This document shows positions 1 through 10,773 of a stretch of 64,000 nt of DNA, one piece after another. The stretch spans positions 186,001-250,000 of the forward strand of contig CANMBU010000002.1 of the NCBI GenBank assembly GCA_947496175.1, given 5' to 3'. This DNA comes from an uncultured Roseovarius sp. Lineage in GTDB: Bacteria; Pseudomonadota; Alphaproteobacteria; Rhodobacterales; Rhodobacteraceae. The position numbers and the translations under genes are program-made. The first letter of the stretch is position 1. Every line of letters starts with the position of its first letter. A model generated the notes under the pieces. It was not told the DNA's origin. It searched no databases and worked only from the letters and a program-made list of their open reading frames with translations.

Positions 1-110
1 CGGCACGCCCTGATGGAACAGAGGGAATGGATGAGGCGACGCTTGCCAAACTTGTCACACGCGATTCCATGATCGGAACCGGGCTGGCGCGCGTCCCTGG
101 GGTGGCTTGA
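1..110 (+). CDS. C-terminal fragment of an unidentified protein
   Basis: The frame beginning at base 3 is open from the window edge to a TGA at 108-110 and ends in the residues GTGLARVPGVA. Codon choice looks coding, and the stop lies 58 bases before the acyltransferase start, so the two could share an operon. The visible 35 residues match no family I know. In related bacteria genes for long-chain acyl-ACP synthesis often precede this kind of acyltransferase, but nothing in the fragment confirms that. Confidence 0.4.
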   Translation, partial: ARPDGTEGMDEATLAKLVTRDSMIGTGLARVPGVA

Positions 111-168
111 GATCGCAAAGGCGAATGCGTAATGCTGGTCGTCAGAGGTCTCTCCAGAAAGGTCGCGC

Positions 169-1107
169 ATGAGCGACGAGCAGAAAACTGAAACGATTCC
201 GCTGACCGAACGTCTGATTGGCGCATTGCTTGTGGCGCCCATCCGGCTGTCGCGGCTGTTGCCTTACCGCATGCGTGTCCCTGTTGTCGGCTGGACCGCG
301 TCCCGGCTCCTGGGCACACTCGCTGGATACCGTCGCCGTGTACGCGAAAATCTCGCATTCGCCAGACCCGACCTGGACGAAGAGACCGTGCGCGACCTTA
401 TGCGTCGTGTGCCTGACAATGCAGGGCGAAACATGGTTGAGCTCTATTCGCCCGAGTTCGCAGACTATGCTCGCAAGTCGCCCGTAATTGGCCCCGGTCT
501 GCCCGATGTACGTGCCGCGCGTGAAGCCGGGCGCCCGGTGATCTTTGTGACCGGCCATTTTGGCTCGTTTAATGCTGCGCGTCTGGCGATGATGGAGCAA
601 GGCTTCAACATGGGTGTGTTTTATCGCCCGATGGCCAATCGTCCCTTTAACGAACATTACGTCAAGGCCATGGCCGCGCTCTCGGAACCGATGTTTGAAC
701 AGGGTCGCAAGGGGATGATCCAGATGGTCAAACACCTGCGCTCCGGGGGTGTGCTCGCAATCCTGAATGATCTTAACGCCCATGACGGCGTGCCGCTTGA
801 GTTCTTTGGTCATCCTGCGCTGACCTCGCTTGCCACCGCCGAGATGGCGCTCAAGTTTGACGCCCTTCTTGTGCCGGTCTGGGGTCTGCGTGATCCCGAT
901 GGCCTGCATTTCACCATCCATACTGAGACGCCCATTGCTCATTCCGACCCGGTCACCATGACCCGCGAATTCAATGCGCGTTTGGAGGCCGCCATTCGCG
1001 AGAACATGCATCAATGGTTCTGGATTCACCGCCGCTGGAAGGATGGTACCGGTGCTTTGGCGGACCGCGGCGCCAAGATTTTGGCAGATATGGAAGAAAA
1101 CGTCTGA
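169..1107 (+). CDS. LpxL/HtrB-family lysophospholipid acyltransferase
   Basis: A 312-residue inner-membrane-associated acyltransferase of the lauroyl/myristoyl (LpxL/HtrB) family, expected to add a secondary acyl chain to lipid A or a related lipid on the cytoplasmic face. The hydrophobic N-terminus (residues 10-50), the VTGHFGSFNAAR block around residue 130, FYRPMANRPFN and the central NDLNAHDG segment are the family hallmarks. The usual HX4(D/E) catalytic pair reads HFGSFN here, so Asn occupies the acidic position. ATG follows an AGAAAGG-like ribosome site. The final lipid substrate cannot be told from sequence; it may equally be an ornithine-lipid or lysophospholipid enzyme. Confidence 0.8.
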   Translation: MSDEQKTETIPLTERLIGALLVAPIRLSRLLPYRMRVPVVGWTASRLLGTLAGYRRRVRENLAFARPDLDEETVRDLMRRVPDNAGRNMVELYSPEFADYARKSPVIGPGLPDVRAAREAGRPVIFVTGHFGSFNAARLAMMEQGFNMGVFYRPMANRPFNEHYVKAMAALSEPMFEQGRKGMIQMVKHLRSGGVLAILNDLNAHDGVPLEFFGHPALTSLATAEMALKFDALLVPVWGLRDPDGLHFTIHTETPIAHSDPVTMTREFNARLEAAIRENMHQWFWIHRRWKDGTGALADRGAKILADMEENV

Positions 1108-1116
1108 AAGGTTTTT

Positions 1117-1175
1117 GGGTATTTCTGACAAGAAAGAAGCGGGATGCACCTGCTTCTTTCTTGTTGCAAATACCC
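1117..1175. repeat. Two inverted copies of a 24-base 3'-flanking motif
   Basis: Between two converging genes, GGGTATTT plus three variable bases plus ACAAGAAAGAAGC occurs at 1117-1140 on the plus strand and again at 1152-1175 on the minus strand. The copies differ only in the three variable bases and are separated by 11 bases. Each copy is oriented so that it follows the stop of one gene, and together they can form a long hairpin. Related copies lie at 45053 and 57551. Probably an RNA 3'-end or terminator-associated element. Confidence 0.7.
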
Positions 1176-1202
1176 ATGCCCGCCGGATCACATGGCGGGC
1201 AT
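1176..1202 (-). terminator. Stem-loop just after hemF
   Basis: ATGCCCGCC (1176-1184) pairs perfectly with GGCGGGCAT (1194-1202) around a 9-base loop, three bases beyond the hemF stop on the minus strand. In the minus direction it is followed by GGGTATTTGC rather than a pure T run. It is likely the 3' end of the clpS-rsmC-SDR-hemF transcript. Confidence 0.55.
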
Positions 1203-1204
1203 CA

Positions 1205-2092
1205 TCAGGTCCATTTCGCGACCGGAGGCAGGCTCATCAACACCGCATCGGCGTCGTGGCCGGTTGCCAGGCCAAACTTGGTGCCACGATCATAGACGAG
1301 GTTGTATTCGGCATATAGCCCGCGATGCACAAGTTGGGTTTCCTTGTCCGCGTCAGACCAATTCTGTCCGCGGCGTTTTTCGACCAAGGGCACATAGGCT
1401 TTGAGAAATGCGCGGCCAATATCCTGGGTCAAGGCAAAATCCGCCTCCCAATCCCCGGAATTCTGATCATCCATAAAGATGCCGCCCACACCGCGCGCGC
1501 GGTGACGGTGCGGGATGTAGAAATACTCATCCGCCCACTTCTTGAGATGCGGATAATGGTCGGTCCCATGCGGATCGAGATGCGCCTTTTGCGTGGCGTG
1601 GAAATGGGCCGTGTCCTCGTCATACTCAATGCAAGGGTTCAGGTCAGAGCCGCCGCCAAACCACCAGGCGTTCGGCGTCCAGAACATGCGCGTATTCATA
1701 TGCACAGCTGGCACATGCGGGTTTTGCATATGTGCCACAAGGCTGATGCCCGAGGCCCAGAAGCGCGGATCATCTTCCATACCAGGCACGCCGCGCGCAG
1801 CCATGGCTTTCTGGGCTTGCACACCGAGGCTGCCATAGACTTCTGAGACATTCACGCCGACCTTTTCAAACACACGGCCGCCGCGCATCACGCTCATCAG
1901 CCCACCGCCTGCATCAGAGCCATCATCGCTGGCGCGTTTGGTTTCGGAGACGTCGAACCGGCCCGGTGCGGCGTCAGCCATCGGCCCGTTGTCATGACTG
2001 TCTTCGAGCCCCTCAAAGGCGGCTACAATATCGTCGCGCAGCTGCCGAAACCAACTCGCCGCACGGGATTTCTCGTCTTGCATCTTGCTCAT
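1205..2092 (-). CDS. hemF: Oxygen-dependent coproporphyrinogen III oxidase
   Basis: Converts coproporphyrinogen III to protoporphyrinogen IX with O2 in haem and bacteriochlorophyll synthesis; cytoplasmic. Family blocks are clear: GVNVSEVYG, WFGGGSDLNP, the metal/substrate region around DTAHFHATQ, RGVGGIFMDD, and the C-terminal EYNLVYDRGTKFGL followed by MSLPPVAKW. From the chosen start (MSKMQDEK) it is 295 residues, the normal length; the frame extends 18 codons further upstream but that would overlap the preceding SDR gene. The stop of the SDR is only 7 bases away, so they are co-transcribed. A second ATG three codons in is also possible. Confidence 0.93.
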   Translation of the reverse strand: MSKMQDEKSRAASWFRQLRDDIVAAFEGLEDSHDNGPMADAAPGRFDVSETKRASDDGSDAGGGLMSVMRGGRVFEKVGVNVSEVYGSLGVQAQKAMAARGVPGMEDDPRFWASGISLVAHMQNPHVPAVHMNTRMFWTPNAWWFGGGSDLNPCIEYDEDTAHFHATQKAHLDPHGTDHYPHLKKWADEYFYIPHRHRARGVGGIFMDDQNSGDWEADFALTQDIGRAFLKAYVPLVEKRRGQNWSDADKETQLVHRGLYAEYNLVYDRGTKFGLATGHDADAVLMSLPPVAKWT

Positions 2093-2099
2093 GCGCCCA

Positions 2100-2900
2100 T
2101 CAATGCGCAGGTGCGGCGACAGGGTCAAGCAGTGTTCGGCCGCCATCGATGGTCATGATCTGCCCGGTCATAAAACCTGAGGCGTCGCTCGACAGATATT
2201 GCACTGCCGAGACAAGCTCGCTGGCCGAAGCAATCCGGCCAAGCGGTGTGTGATCTTCAATGTCGGCGCGGTAGTCGCTGTTGTCGCGCAATGTGTTCTG
2301 CAATGAAGCGCTCATGACGGATCCGATGGCCACACCATTGACCCGGATCCGGTGTGGGGCCAGCGACACCGCAAAGTTACGGGTCATCTGATCGAGGGCC
2401 GCCGTTGAGACCGAATAGCCCAGCAAGTCAGGATGTGTACGCCGCGCGGCAATCGACGAAAGGTTCACGATCGTGCCTGCGGTGCCTTCGTCGTCGCCAT
2501 CAGACTGTTTGATCATCCGCTTGGCGACAAGCTGGCTCAGGCGCAGAGGGGTCAGAAGGTTCTGATTGAGCGACAACTCCACCGCGTCATCATCGGGATT
2601 GAGCGGATCAGACGGCATCACCTGACGCGAGGCATTGATCAGGATATCTACCTGCTCAAACGCATCGATTGTGGCCGAAAGCAGATTGGCGAGCGTGAGC
2701 TTTTCTCGTAAGTCCCCTGCGAAATATCTCTGGGTGCTGCCGTCGTCGTTATCGCCCAACTCATGCGCAAGCTGCTTTTCGTCCATATCGGCGAACATCA
2801 CGTTCGCGCCCTTGTCGACAAAATGCCGCCCAATGGCGAGGCCAACACCGTTGGCCCCCCCGGTGACAATGGCGGTCTTACCGGAAATGGAAAATGACAT
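2100..2900 (-). CDS. SDR-family oxidoreductase lacking the catalytic lysine
   Basis: A 266-residue short-chain dehydrogenase/reductase. The N-terminal Rossmann motif TGGANGVG (about residue 14), the NLSSIAA strand with the catalytic Ser, and the RVNGVAIGSV and SGFMTGQ blocks of classical SDRs are present. The active-site sequence reads YSVST where the family has YxxxK, so the lysine is Thr (codon acg on the coding strand). Activity may be altered or absent. It sits between rsmC and hemF, in a fixed-looking operon, which suggests a housekeeping rather than catabolic role. Substrate unknown. Confidence 0.8.
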   Translation of the reverse strand: MSFSISGKTAIVTGGANGVGLAIGRHFVDKGANVMFADMDEKQLAHELGDNDDGSTQRYFAGDLREKLTLANLLSATIDAFEQVDILINASRQVMPSDPLNPDDDAVELSLNQNLLTPLRLSQLVAKRMIKQSDGDDEGTAGTIVNLSSIAARRTHPDLLGYSVSTAALDQMTRNFAVSLAPHRIRVNGVAIGSVMSASLQNTLRDNSDYRADIEDHTPLGRIASASELVSAVQYLSSDASGFMTGQIMTIDGGRTLLDPVAAPAH

Positions 2901-2964
2901 CTGGCCTGTCTCTCCCGTTATGGCCTGCGCATCTCAAATCGCATTCTGCGCAGCCTAATTCAAC

Positions 2965-3957
2965 TTATCTGCCTTTTCGAGCCGGATTTGCCGCCCACAG
3001 AATTTTGAACCGGTTATCGCTTGCGTGGGTTTTGACATCACGGAAACTGACGCCCAGCTCGGCTTCATAGGGCAGGTGACGATTGGCCACCATCCAAAGC
3101 TGGCCTTTTGGTTTGAGTGCTTGGGCAGCTGCCCGGATGAACGCGCAGCCAAGGTCCGGGTCACTGGCTCGACCGGTATGAAAAGGGGGGTTCATGATGA
3201 CCGTATCAAGCGGCTCGGGCGGCTGCCAGCGCGTAGCATCAGACCAGTGAAACGCGGCGCGTGTGTCCGATATGTTGACTTTCGCGCAGTCCAGTGCGGT
3301 TTTCTCTGCTTCCACAAGGTGAAGGCGTGTGAGGGCGTCCCGTTGTAGCGCTTCTGCGCTGAGATACCCCCAGCCCGCACCCAGGTCGGCCAGCACTGCC
3401 CCGAGTTTTTGCGGCAAGTGATCCGCCAGAAACTGTGAGCCGGGATCAATCCCATCGGCGGAAAAGACGCCTGGCGCCGTGACAAAGCCGTCCTCAATTT
3501 GCGTTTGGTCGTCCAATTGCCAGTCGGTCAGATCCAGACCGCCATGGAACCAGAAAAGCTTACCATGGGATTTTGACAAGGCCGGAGACACCTCGCATCG
3601 TGCGCGGCAAAGCTTGAGCACCGACTCAATGCCTTCCGTTTTGGCCCCATCTACGATCACTGGCCCATCGGTGAGGGCTGAGGCCTGCGCGATCATGGCC
3701 AATGTGAGTGGTTTGGCGCGGGCGGCGAACACAATGGCTGCGGCATAGGGCCCGTCGGGTTCTGTGCCACAGTCAAACCCGACTGCCTCGAAGGCGTCAT
3801 GTGCGGGCCGAAACCCGGTCAGGATGTGACATCTGCCTTTGTCCAGCGCGGAGAGGTCGGTGCCAGACGCGGGGCGAAAGACAGCAATACGTCCCGTGTC
3901 CGGCCAGGGCACATCGCCCGAAGACAGCGCCAGAGACAGCCGTGACGTTGTGCTCAC
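2965..3957 (-). CDS. RsmC/RlmG-type rRNA guanine-N2 methyltransferase
   Basis: A 330-residue class I SAM methyltransferase. The second half carries the SAM site ADLGAGWGYLS (about residue 192) and the NPPFHTG motif (about residue 257) diagnostic for amino-group methylation of guanine in rRNA; the first half is a degenerate methyltransferase-like domain, as in RsmC. By family it should methylate G1207 of 16S rRNA (RsmC) or a 23S guanine (RlmG); RsmC is favoured by length. The start lies one base after the clpS stop, showing operon coupling. Confidence 0.8.
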   Translation of the reverse strand: MSTTSRLSLALSSGDVPWPDTGRIAVFRPASGTDLSALDKGRCHILTGFRPAHDAFEAVGFDCGTEPDGPYAAAIVFAARAKPLTLAMIAQASALTDGPVIVDGAKTEGIESVLKLCRARCEVSPALSKSHGKLFWFHGGLDLTDWQLDDQTQIEDGFVTAPGVFSADGIDPGSQFLADHLPQKLGAVLADLGAGWGYLSAEALQRDALTRLHLVEAEKTALDCAKVNISDTRAAFHWSDATRWQPPEPLDTVIMNPPFHTGRASDPDLGCAFIRAAAQALKPKGQLWMVANRHLPYEAELGVSFRDVKTHASDNRFKILWAANPARKGR

Positions 3958-3958
3958 G

Positions 3959-4300
3959 CTATTCTTTTTCCATGGTGCATTGCAGCGGGTGCTGGTGGCG
4001 GCGGGCGAAATCCATCACCTGCGCCACTTTGGTTTCGGCGATCTCGTGGCTGAAGACGCCGACAACTGCCACGCCCTTCTTGTGCACCGTCAGCATGATT
4101 TCAAAGGCTTGGCTATGCGACATGCCAAAGAAGCGCTCGAGCACCGCCACAACGAATTCCATAGGAGTGTAATCATCATTCAAAAGCAGCACCTTGTACA
4201 AAGGTGGCCGCTTTGTCTTGGGCTTGGTGTCGACAACCACGGCAGCATCTGTGCCGTCGTCCTCATCCCCCGGCCCAGCCATGATGACCAGATCCGTCAT
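3959..4300 (-). CDS. clpS: ATP-dependent Clp protease adaptor ClpS
   Basis: Adaptor that delivers N-degron substrates to ClpAP. The core is textbook Clp[20 protein letters not shown] with the N-degron-pocket residues NDD, the middle helix, then [15 protein letters not shown] and the end of the domain near [10 protein letters not shown]. The frame extends 39 codons upstream of the chosen start, but that part is not ClpS-like. Two starts are plausible: 4300 (MTDLVIMAG, preceded by AGCGGGA) and 4282 (MAGPGDED, which matches the N-terminus I remember for roseobacter homologues). First gene of the leftward clpS-rsmC-SDR-hemF operon. Confidence 0.92.
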   Translation of the reverse strand: MTDLVIMAGPGDEDDGTDAAVVVDTKPKTKRPPLYKVLLLNDDYTPMEFVVAVLERFFGMSHSQAFEIMLTVHKKGVAVVGVFSHEIAETKVAQVMDFARRHQHPLQCTMEKE

Positions 4301-4471
4301 TGATCCCGCTAACCTATGCTGTGACAGTACGTCCGTGCAGCAGGTATATAACTTTTGCAGAGCGCGTGAAAAGGGGCGTTGCCAGTGGAATCTTTGACAG
4401 ACTGTCGATTCCCTCACGTCCAGACCGCGGTTGACACATGCTGCGCAACGCCAGCGTCACGCACATGATGT

Positions 4472-5170
4472 TTACTTCATCTGTGCCGCAGCTTCGACAA
4501 GACCTGAACCATCGCGCCTTTGCAGGATCACCACGACTGGCTGATCTCCCGCAGCGGGCACCTTGAGATCAAGCGTTTCTTGACCGTTCCAGCTGGCCAC
4601 TTGCGCCATCTCGGTTACGACATTGGCATAGCTGATTGTCCGGCCTGCATTTTCACCGCGTTTGATATCAACGGCACTGACGGGCTCATATCGGACAACG
4701 CGGACCGCAAGCGGTTCGTTGATATGCGCTGCAGGTTCCGCATGGATCAAAATGTCATCCCCAACGCGGTTGAGTTGGACCTCGACAGAAACGGACGAAT
4801 TAAGGTGCTTTTCAATCATCGCACTGACGTCTTTCGGACTGTTGCCCACAACATGTTCGCGACCGTTAATGACCATTTGCGGAGTATAGATCATCCGGCG
4901 CCCATTCGCGGCAGCGTACCGGCGCTGACGGTCTGCAAACTCGGGTTGTGCAAAGCTATCTTTCCAGCCAATGTAGTCCCAGTAATCAACATGCAAAGCA
5001 AGAGCGACAACGTCATCTCTTTTCGCGAGTTCATGCAAGAATTCATCAGCTGGTGGACAAGACGAACAGCCCTGAGACGTGAATAATTCCACAACAACTG
5101 CCTTGGACTGAGAAAACGCTGGTACTGCCCATAGACCAACAGCAATTGCAAAAGCTATGATACGACGCAT
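4472..5170 (-). CDS. Secreted DUF1223 thioredoxin-fold protein
   Basis: A 232-residue protein with an N-terminal signal peptide (MRRIIAFAIAVGLWAVPAFS) and then VVELFTSQGCSSCPPAD, the CxxC-bearing start of the DUF1223 family, a thioredoxin-like fold exported to the periplasm. DYIGWKD and the YTPQMVINGRE segment are also characteristic. The CSSC pair implies thiol-disulfide chemistry, but the physiological partner is not known. It is monocistronic: 170 bases separate it from clpS and it diverges from acnA across a 210-base gap. Confidence 0.8.
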   Translation of the reverse strand: MRRIIAFAIAVGLWAVPAFSQSKAVVVELFTSQGCSSCPPADEFLHELAKRDDVVALALHVDYWDYIGWKDSFAQPEFADRQRRYAAANGRRMIYTPQMVINGREHVVGNSPKDVSAMIEKHLNSSVSVEVQLNRVGDDILIHAEPAAHINEPLAVRVVRYEPVSAVDIKRGENAGRTISYANVVTEMAQVASWNGQETLDLKVPAAGDQPVVVILQRRDGSGLVEAAAQMK

Positions 5171-5380
5171 CTCGTTGCCTCAATTATTTAGAATTCCACC
5201 CAAGGACCCATCTAAAACGAAACGACCGAAATAACCAATCAACGAATTGAGAGAAACATGTGAGCTTCGTTACATTGAATTTTTGTGTACAGCGGTATAC
5301 AGATGTTGCATAGCCACTCTTGAACCCATTTGTCTCTTGATTCCAAAGCACGAATGCCCTGATAGCGAAAGGATCGCCTT
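5171..5380. promoter_or_regulatory. Divergent intergenic region upstream of acnA
   Basis: A 210-base AT-rich gap between the DUF1223 gene (leftward) and acnA (rightward). It contains the imperfect inverted repeat TGTACAGCGGTATACA (near 5288) and a ribosome site AAGGATCG just before the acnA ATG. It must hold both promoters. I cannot assign a specific regulator. Confidence 0.35.
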
Positions 5381-8077
<2,697 letters not shown>

Positions 8078-8080
<3 letters not shown>

Positions 8081-8136
8081 TCAAATCTGCATTTGACTAA
8101 AGCAAACATGGAAAAGGCGAGGTCCTCCTCGCCTTT
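8078..8136. terminator. Palindrome and bidirectional terminator after acnA
   Basis: TAGTCAAAT pairs with ATTTGACTA around CTGC at 8078-8099, starting on the acnA stop codon itself. A second, stronger hairpin follows: AAAGGCGAGG (8113-8122) with CCTCGCCTTT (8127-8136) around a 4-base loop, then CGTCTTTT. Read leftward it is followed by TTTTCC, so it can also end the converging PAP2 transcript. Confidence 0.8.
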
Positions 8137-8142
8137 CGTCTT

Positions 8143-8841
8143 TTAATCCAAAACAAACTGCATAACTTGCCGCACCGAGTGGAACATGCGCGACACCTCA
8201 TAGGTGGCGAGAAACAACAGCGGGTATCCAATGGCCTCGCGCGCTTCGAAAAAGGGCACGATCCCGATCCTGGATATGAGCGCGTGCACCGGCCGAAAGA
8301 GCAGCAACGACAGCACAATTCCAATCACGGTGCCAACCGCGATGTCGCTTGGCCAATGCAGGCCAACTGCAATCCGGGGCAAGCAGACGATAAGTCCTGC
8401 GTGCAAAAGCGCAATCGCACCGGCGCGTTTTGACACCTGAAACAGTCCAATAGCCAGAGCAAAGAAAAGCACCGCATGATCCGAAGGAAACGCGCTCCAT
8501 TCTTCCAGCAAGCTGGTGTTGAGCCAGTCCATGACTACAACGCCTGCATCCGGATCGTGCATGGGCCGCGTACGAAACGGTAGGATGGATGCGAGCGCGC
8601 GCGCCACACCGATGGCAATGGCGCCAATGAGAAGAACGCCCAGCAGTTTCTCGCGTGCGCTTTGGCGTGTCTCCGCGCTAAAGGAAAACCAAAGCCCCCA
8701 GAACAGCACGATGGGCAAAAGGTTCTTGAGCACTTCACGTGTGAAAAGGAAGAAGGTCCATGACACGCCTGAATTCGAAGCTGCCCACGCATTCAGTGAT
8801 CGGAGTATTTCGTAGTCCACACGTTGCTTTCTCTTGCCCAA
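8143..8841 (-). CDS. PAP2-family membrane phosphatase
   Basis: A 232-residue polytopic membrane protein of the type 2 phosphatidic acid phosphatase family. The motif order is right: a PFRTRP element (about residue 91), FPSDHAVLF (about 118) with the catalytic His, then RIAVGLHWPSD (about 156) with the second His and Asp. Five to six hydrophobic segments surround them. Likely substrates are lipid pyrophosphates (undecaprenyl-PP) or lipid phosphates in the inner membrane; the family does not allow a firmer call. It converges with acnA at the shared terminator. Confidence 0.82.
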   Translation of the reverse strand: MGKRKQRVDYEILRSLNAWAASNSGVSWTFFLFTREVLKNLLPIVLFWGLWFSFSAETRQSAREKLLGVLLIGAIAIGVARALASILPFRTRPMHDPDAGVVVMDWLNTSLLEEWSAFPSDHAVLFFALAIGLFQVSKRAGAIALLHAGLIVCLPRIAVGLHWPSDIAVGTVIGIVLSLLLFRPVHALISRIGIVPFFEAREAIGYPLLFLATYEVSRMFHSVRQVMQFVLD

Positions 8842-8973
8842 AACGTCCGCATATCGGTTCGAGTTTTGGGATTTGAGTCAATGAGTTGCTTGAAAAGGTC
8901 AGAAAGACTGCGGGATCACGCTTATCTCAAGAGGTGCTGTAATTTGAAGAAGTTCGGGCGCTACAGTCTTTGT

Positions 8974-9732
8974 TCAGCGCTGTCTCAAGACCTGGAACGC
9001 CGCCGACGCGCCCCAGCCTGCCGCGATGGCAATGGCCAAAGACATCAGCCCATAAACAAGCGGCATCTCACGTGAGAGATTGTAAAGCCAGCGCTCCAGC
9101 CCGACTTTCTGCACGTCAATCGTTGTCTCGAAAAGAGACACCACTTTTCCCTGTCGAGTCAGAAAGATACGCGTCGGATAGATCCCCTCGGTCAGGTTAG
9201 ACGGAAGCTTGATGGACGTGCGAAACAACGTCTGCTCGTCGAGCGCCACGGACCCTTCTTGAAGTGCGTAGGTCCCATTGTCGGACCGGATGCGGATGAT
9301 TGCGTCGGTAAAGGATTGCGCATCCGCGACGCTTCTGGGTGCCCCCACCGAACGGATTGCCCGCGGGATCGTCACCTTGTGCCGCAAGTCCTCAACATTC
9401 GACAGCACCTGATCCAAGGGCCCGGTGGTCGCGATCGCATAAAAACTTGGGGCTTCGTCCACCTCAAGCGCCTCTGTATTGACCCAGATACCGAACCGCT
9501 TTTCCTTGCGGCGCACGACCACAGGTTCGGTTGGCCCGGCAATGGCGACGATGACATCAAGCGGTTCTTCGGAGATCGGGGCCTCGCGCTTTACAGCACC
9601 GAAAACGAGGATCTCTGAGCCATCAAACGTGGCGGTGATGGCCACCTTGTCTTTGCTGAGGCCAAGCACCACTTCTTCGCTCGCTGCAGGCAGAGCAAGC
9701 ACCAGAAAAAGAAGGATCATCAGCCTGCGCAT
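8974..9732 (-). CDS. TIGR02186 / alphaproteobacterial transmembrane family protein
   Basis: A 252-residue membrane-anchored protein. Signal peptide at the N-terminus (MRRLMILLFLVLALPAASE), an extracytoplasmic beta-rich body beginning VVLGLSKDKVAITATFDGSEI, and one C-terminal membrane helix (about residues 225-248). This matches the Alph_Pro_TM/TIGR02186 family as I remember it. The start is set by the TGATG junction with the exporter upstream, which overlaps by one base, so translation is coupled. That pairing with a TauE-type exporter implies an accessory role in the same transport, but no mechanism is established. Confidence 0.75.
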   Translation of the reverse strand: MRRLMILLFLVLALPAASEEVVLGLSKDKVAITATFDGSEILVFGAVKREAPISEEPLDVIVAIAGPTEPVVVRRKEKRFGIWVNTEALEVDEAPSFYAIATTGPLDQVLSNVEDLRHKVTIPRAIRSVGAPRSVADAQSFTDAIIRIRSDNGTYALQEGSVALDEQTLFRTSIKLPSNLTEGIYPTRIFLTRQGKVVSLFETTIDVQKVGLERWLYNLSREMPLVYGLMSLAIAIAAGWGASAAFQVLRQR

Positions 9733-10646
9733 CAATGCCCCTCCACCGCGCCGATAGAGTAGAGCTCGGAGGGCATGATCAGAAGATCGAGCGCCAGTTT
9801 TGAGCACACTGCCAGCACCATGATGGCCAGCAGAATACGAAGCTGTTCGGCCTTCAGCTTAGTCCCAATCGTTGTGCCGATCTGCGCACCGATGACACCG
9901 CCCACCAGCAACAGAACAGCCAGCGCCACATCAACGGTGAAGTTCGTGGTGGCGTGGAGCAATGTGGTGAAGCCTGTTACGAAGATAATCTGGAAAAGCG
10001 ACGTGCCCACAACGACCTTGGTCGGCATGCCCAGCAGGTAGATCATGGCCGGGACCATGATGAACCCGCCACCAACCCCCATGATCGCGGCAAGGATGCC
10101 GACGCAAATACCGACGATAACGGGGGGAATGACACTGATATAGAGGCCCGATGTGCGGAAGCGCATCTTGAAGGGCAGCTTGTGAATCCAGTTGTGTTTC
10201 TTGCGCTTGGGAGGCGTGCCCGACTTGCTGCGCCGGATAGCGTTGAGGCTTTCGATGAACATCATCGCACCGATGATGCCGAGGAAAACCACGTAGCACA
10301 GCTTGACCAGCAGATCGACTTGCCCGAGGGATTTCAGATAGTTGAAGACGACGACCCCAAGGGCGGCACCAATGAGGCCGCCAATCAGCAGGACTGTGCC
10401 CATTCGGAGGTCCACCGTCTTTCGCCGCAGATGCGCCAGGACACCTGAAAAAGAGGATGCCACGATCTGATTGGCCTCAGTGGCCACAGCAACAGCCGGC
10501 GGGATGCCGATAAAGAACAAAAGCGGGGTCATGAGAAAGCCACCGCCCACGCCGAACATGCCCGATAAAACACCTACGATCCCGCCGAGACCCAGCAGGA
10601 GAAATGCATTAACCGAAACTTCGGCGATGGGGAGGTAGATCTGCAT
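9732..10646 (-). CDS. TauE/SafE-family sulfite/organosulfonate exporter
   Basis: A 304-residue inner-membrane exporter with two homologous halves, each carrying a glycine-rich VGxGGGFxMxP motif: FGVGGGFLMTPLLFF at about residue 31 and MGVGGGFIMVPAMIY at about 190. This is the DUF81/TauE/SafE signature. About eight hydrophobic helices, with a basic cytoplasmic loop in the middle (RRSKSGTPPKRKKH). The substrate is probably sulfite, sulfoacetate or another small sulfur anion, inferred from family only. It is translationally coupled to the TIGR02186-like gene. Confidence 0.85.
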   Translation of the reverse strand: MQIYLPIAEVSVNAFLLLGLGGIVGVLSGMFGVGGGFLMTPLLFFIGIPPAVAVATEANQIVASSFSGVLAHLRRKTVDLRMGTVLLIGGLIGAALGVVVFNYLKSLGQVDLLVKLCYVVFLGIIGAMMFIESLNAIRRSKSGTPPKRKKHNWIHKLPFKMRFRTSGLYISVIPPVIVGICVGILAAIMGVGGGFIMVPAMIYLLGMPTKVVVGTSLFQIIFVTGFTTLLHATTNFTVDVALAVLLLVGGVIGAQIGTTIGTKLKAEQLRILLAIMVLAVCSKLALDLLIMPSELYSIGAVEGH

Positions 10647-10773
10647 GGCACGTCTTAGACCCGCGCCTTTGATATAATCAACCCGAGACCCCCTTAGATC
10701 GCAACAGGTCTGATCAATTTATGTGAACTGGTCTTACAGCGCGTGATCAGTTGGCTGTACCGCTTGGGGTGTC

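Noticed and set aside
142..1191. Long open frame (349 residues) on the minus strand over the acyltransferase
   Set aside because: It is the antisense of a gene with clear family motifs; no ribosome site or recognisable protein.
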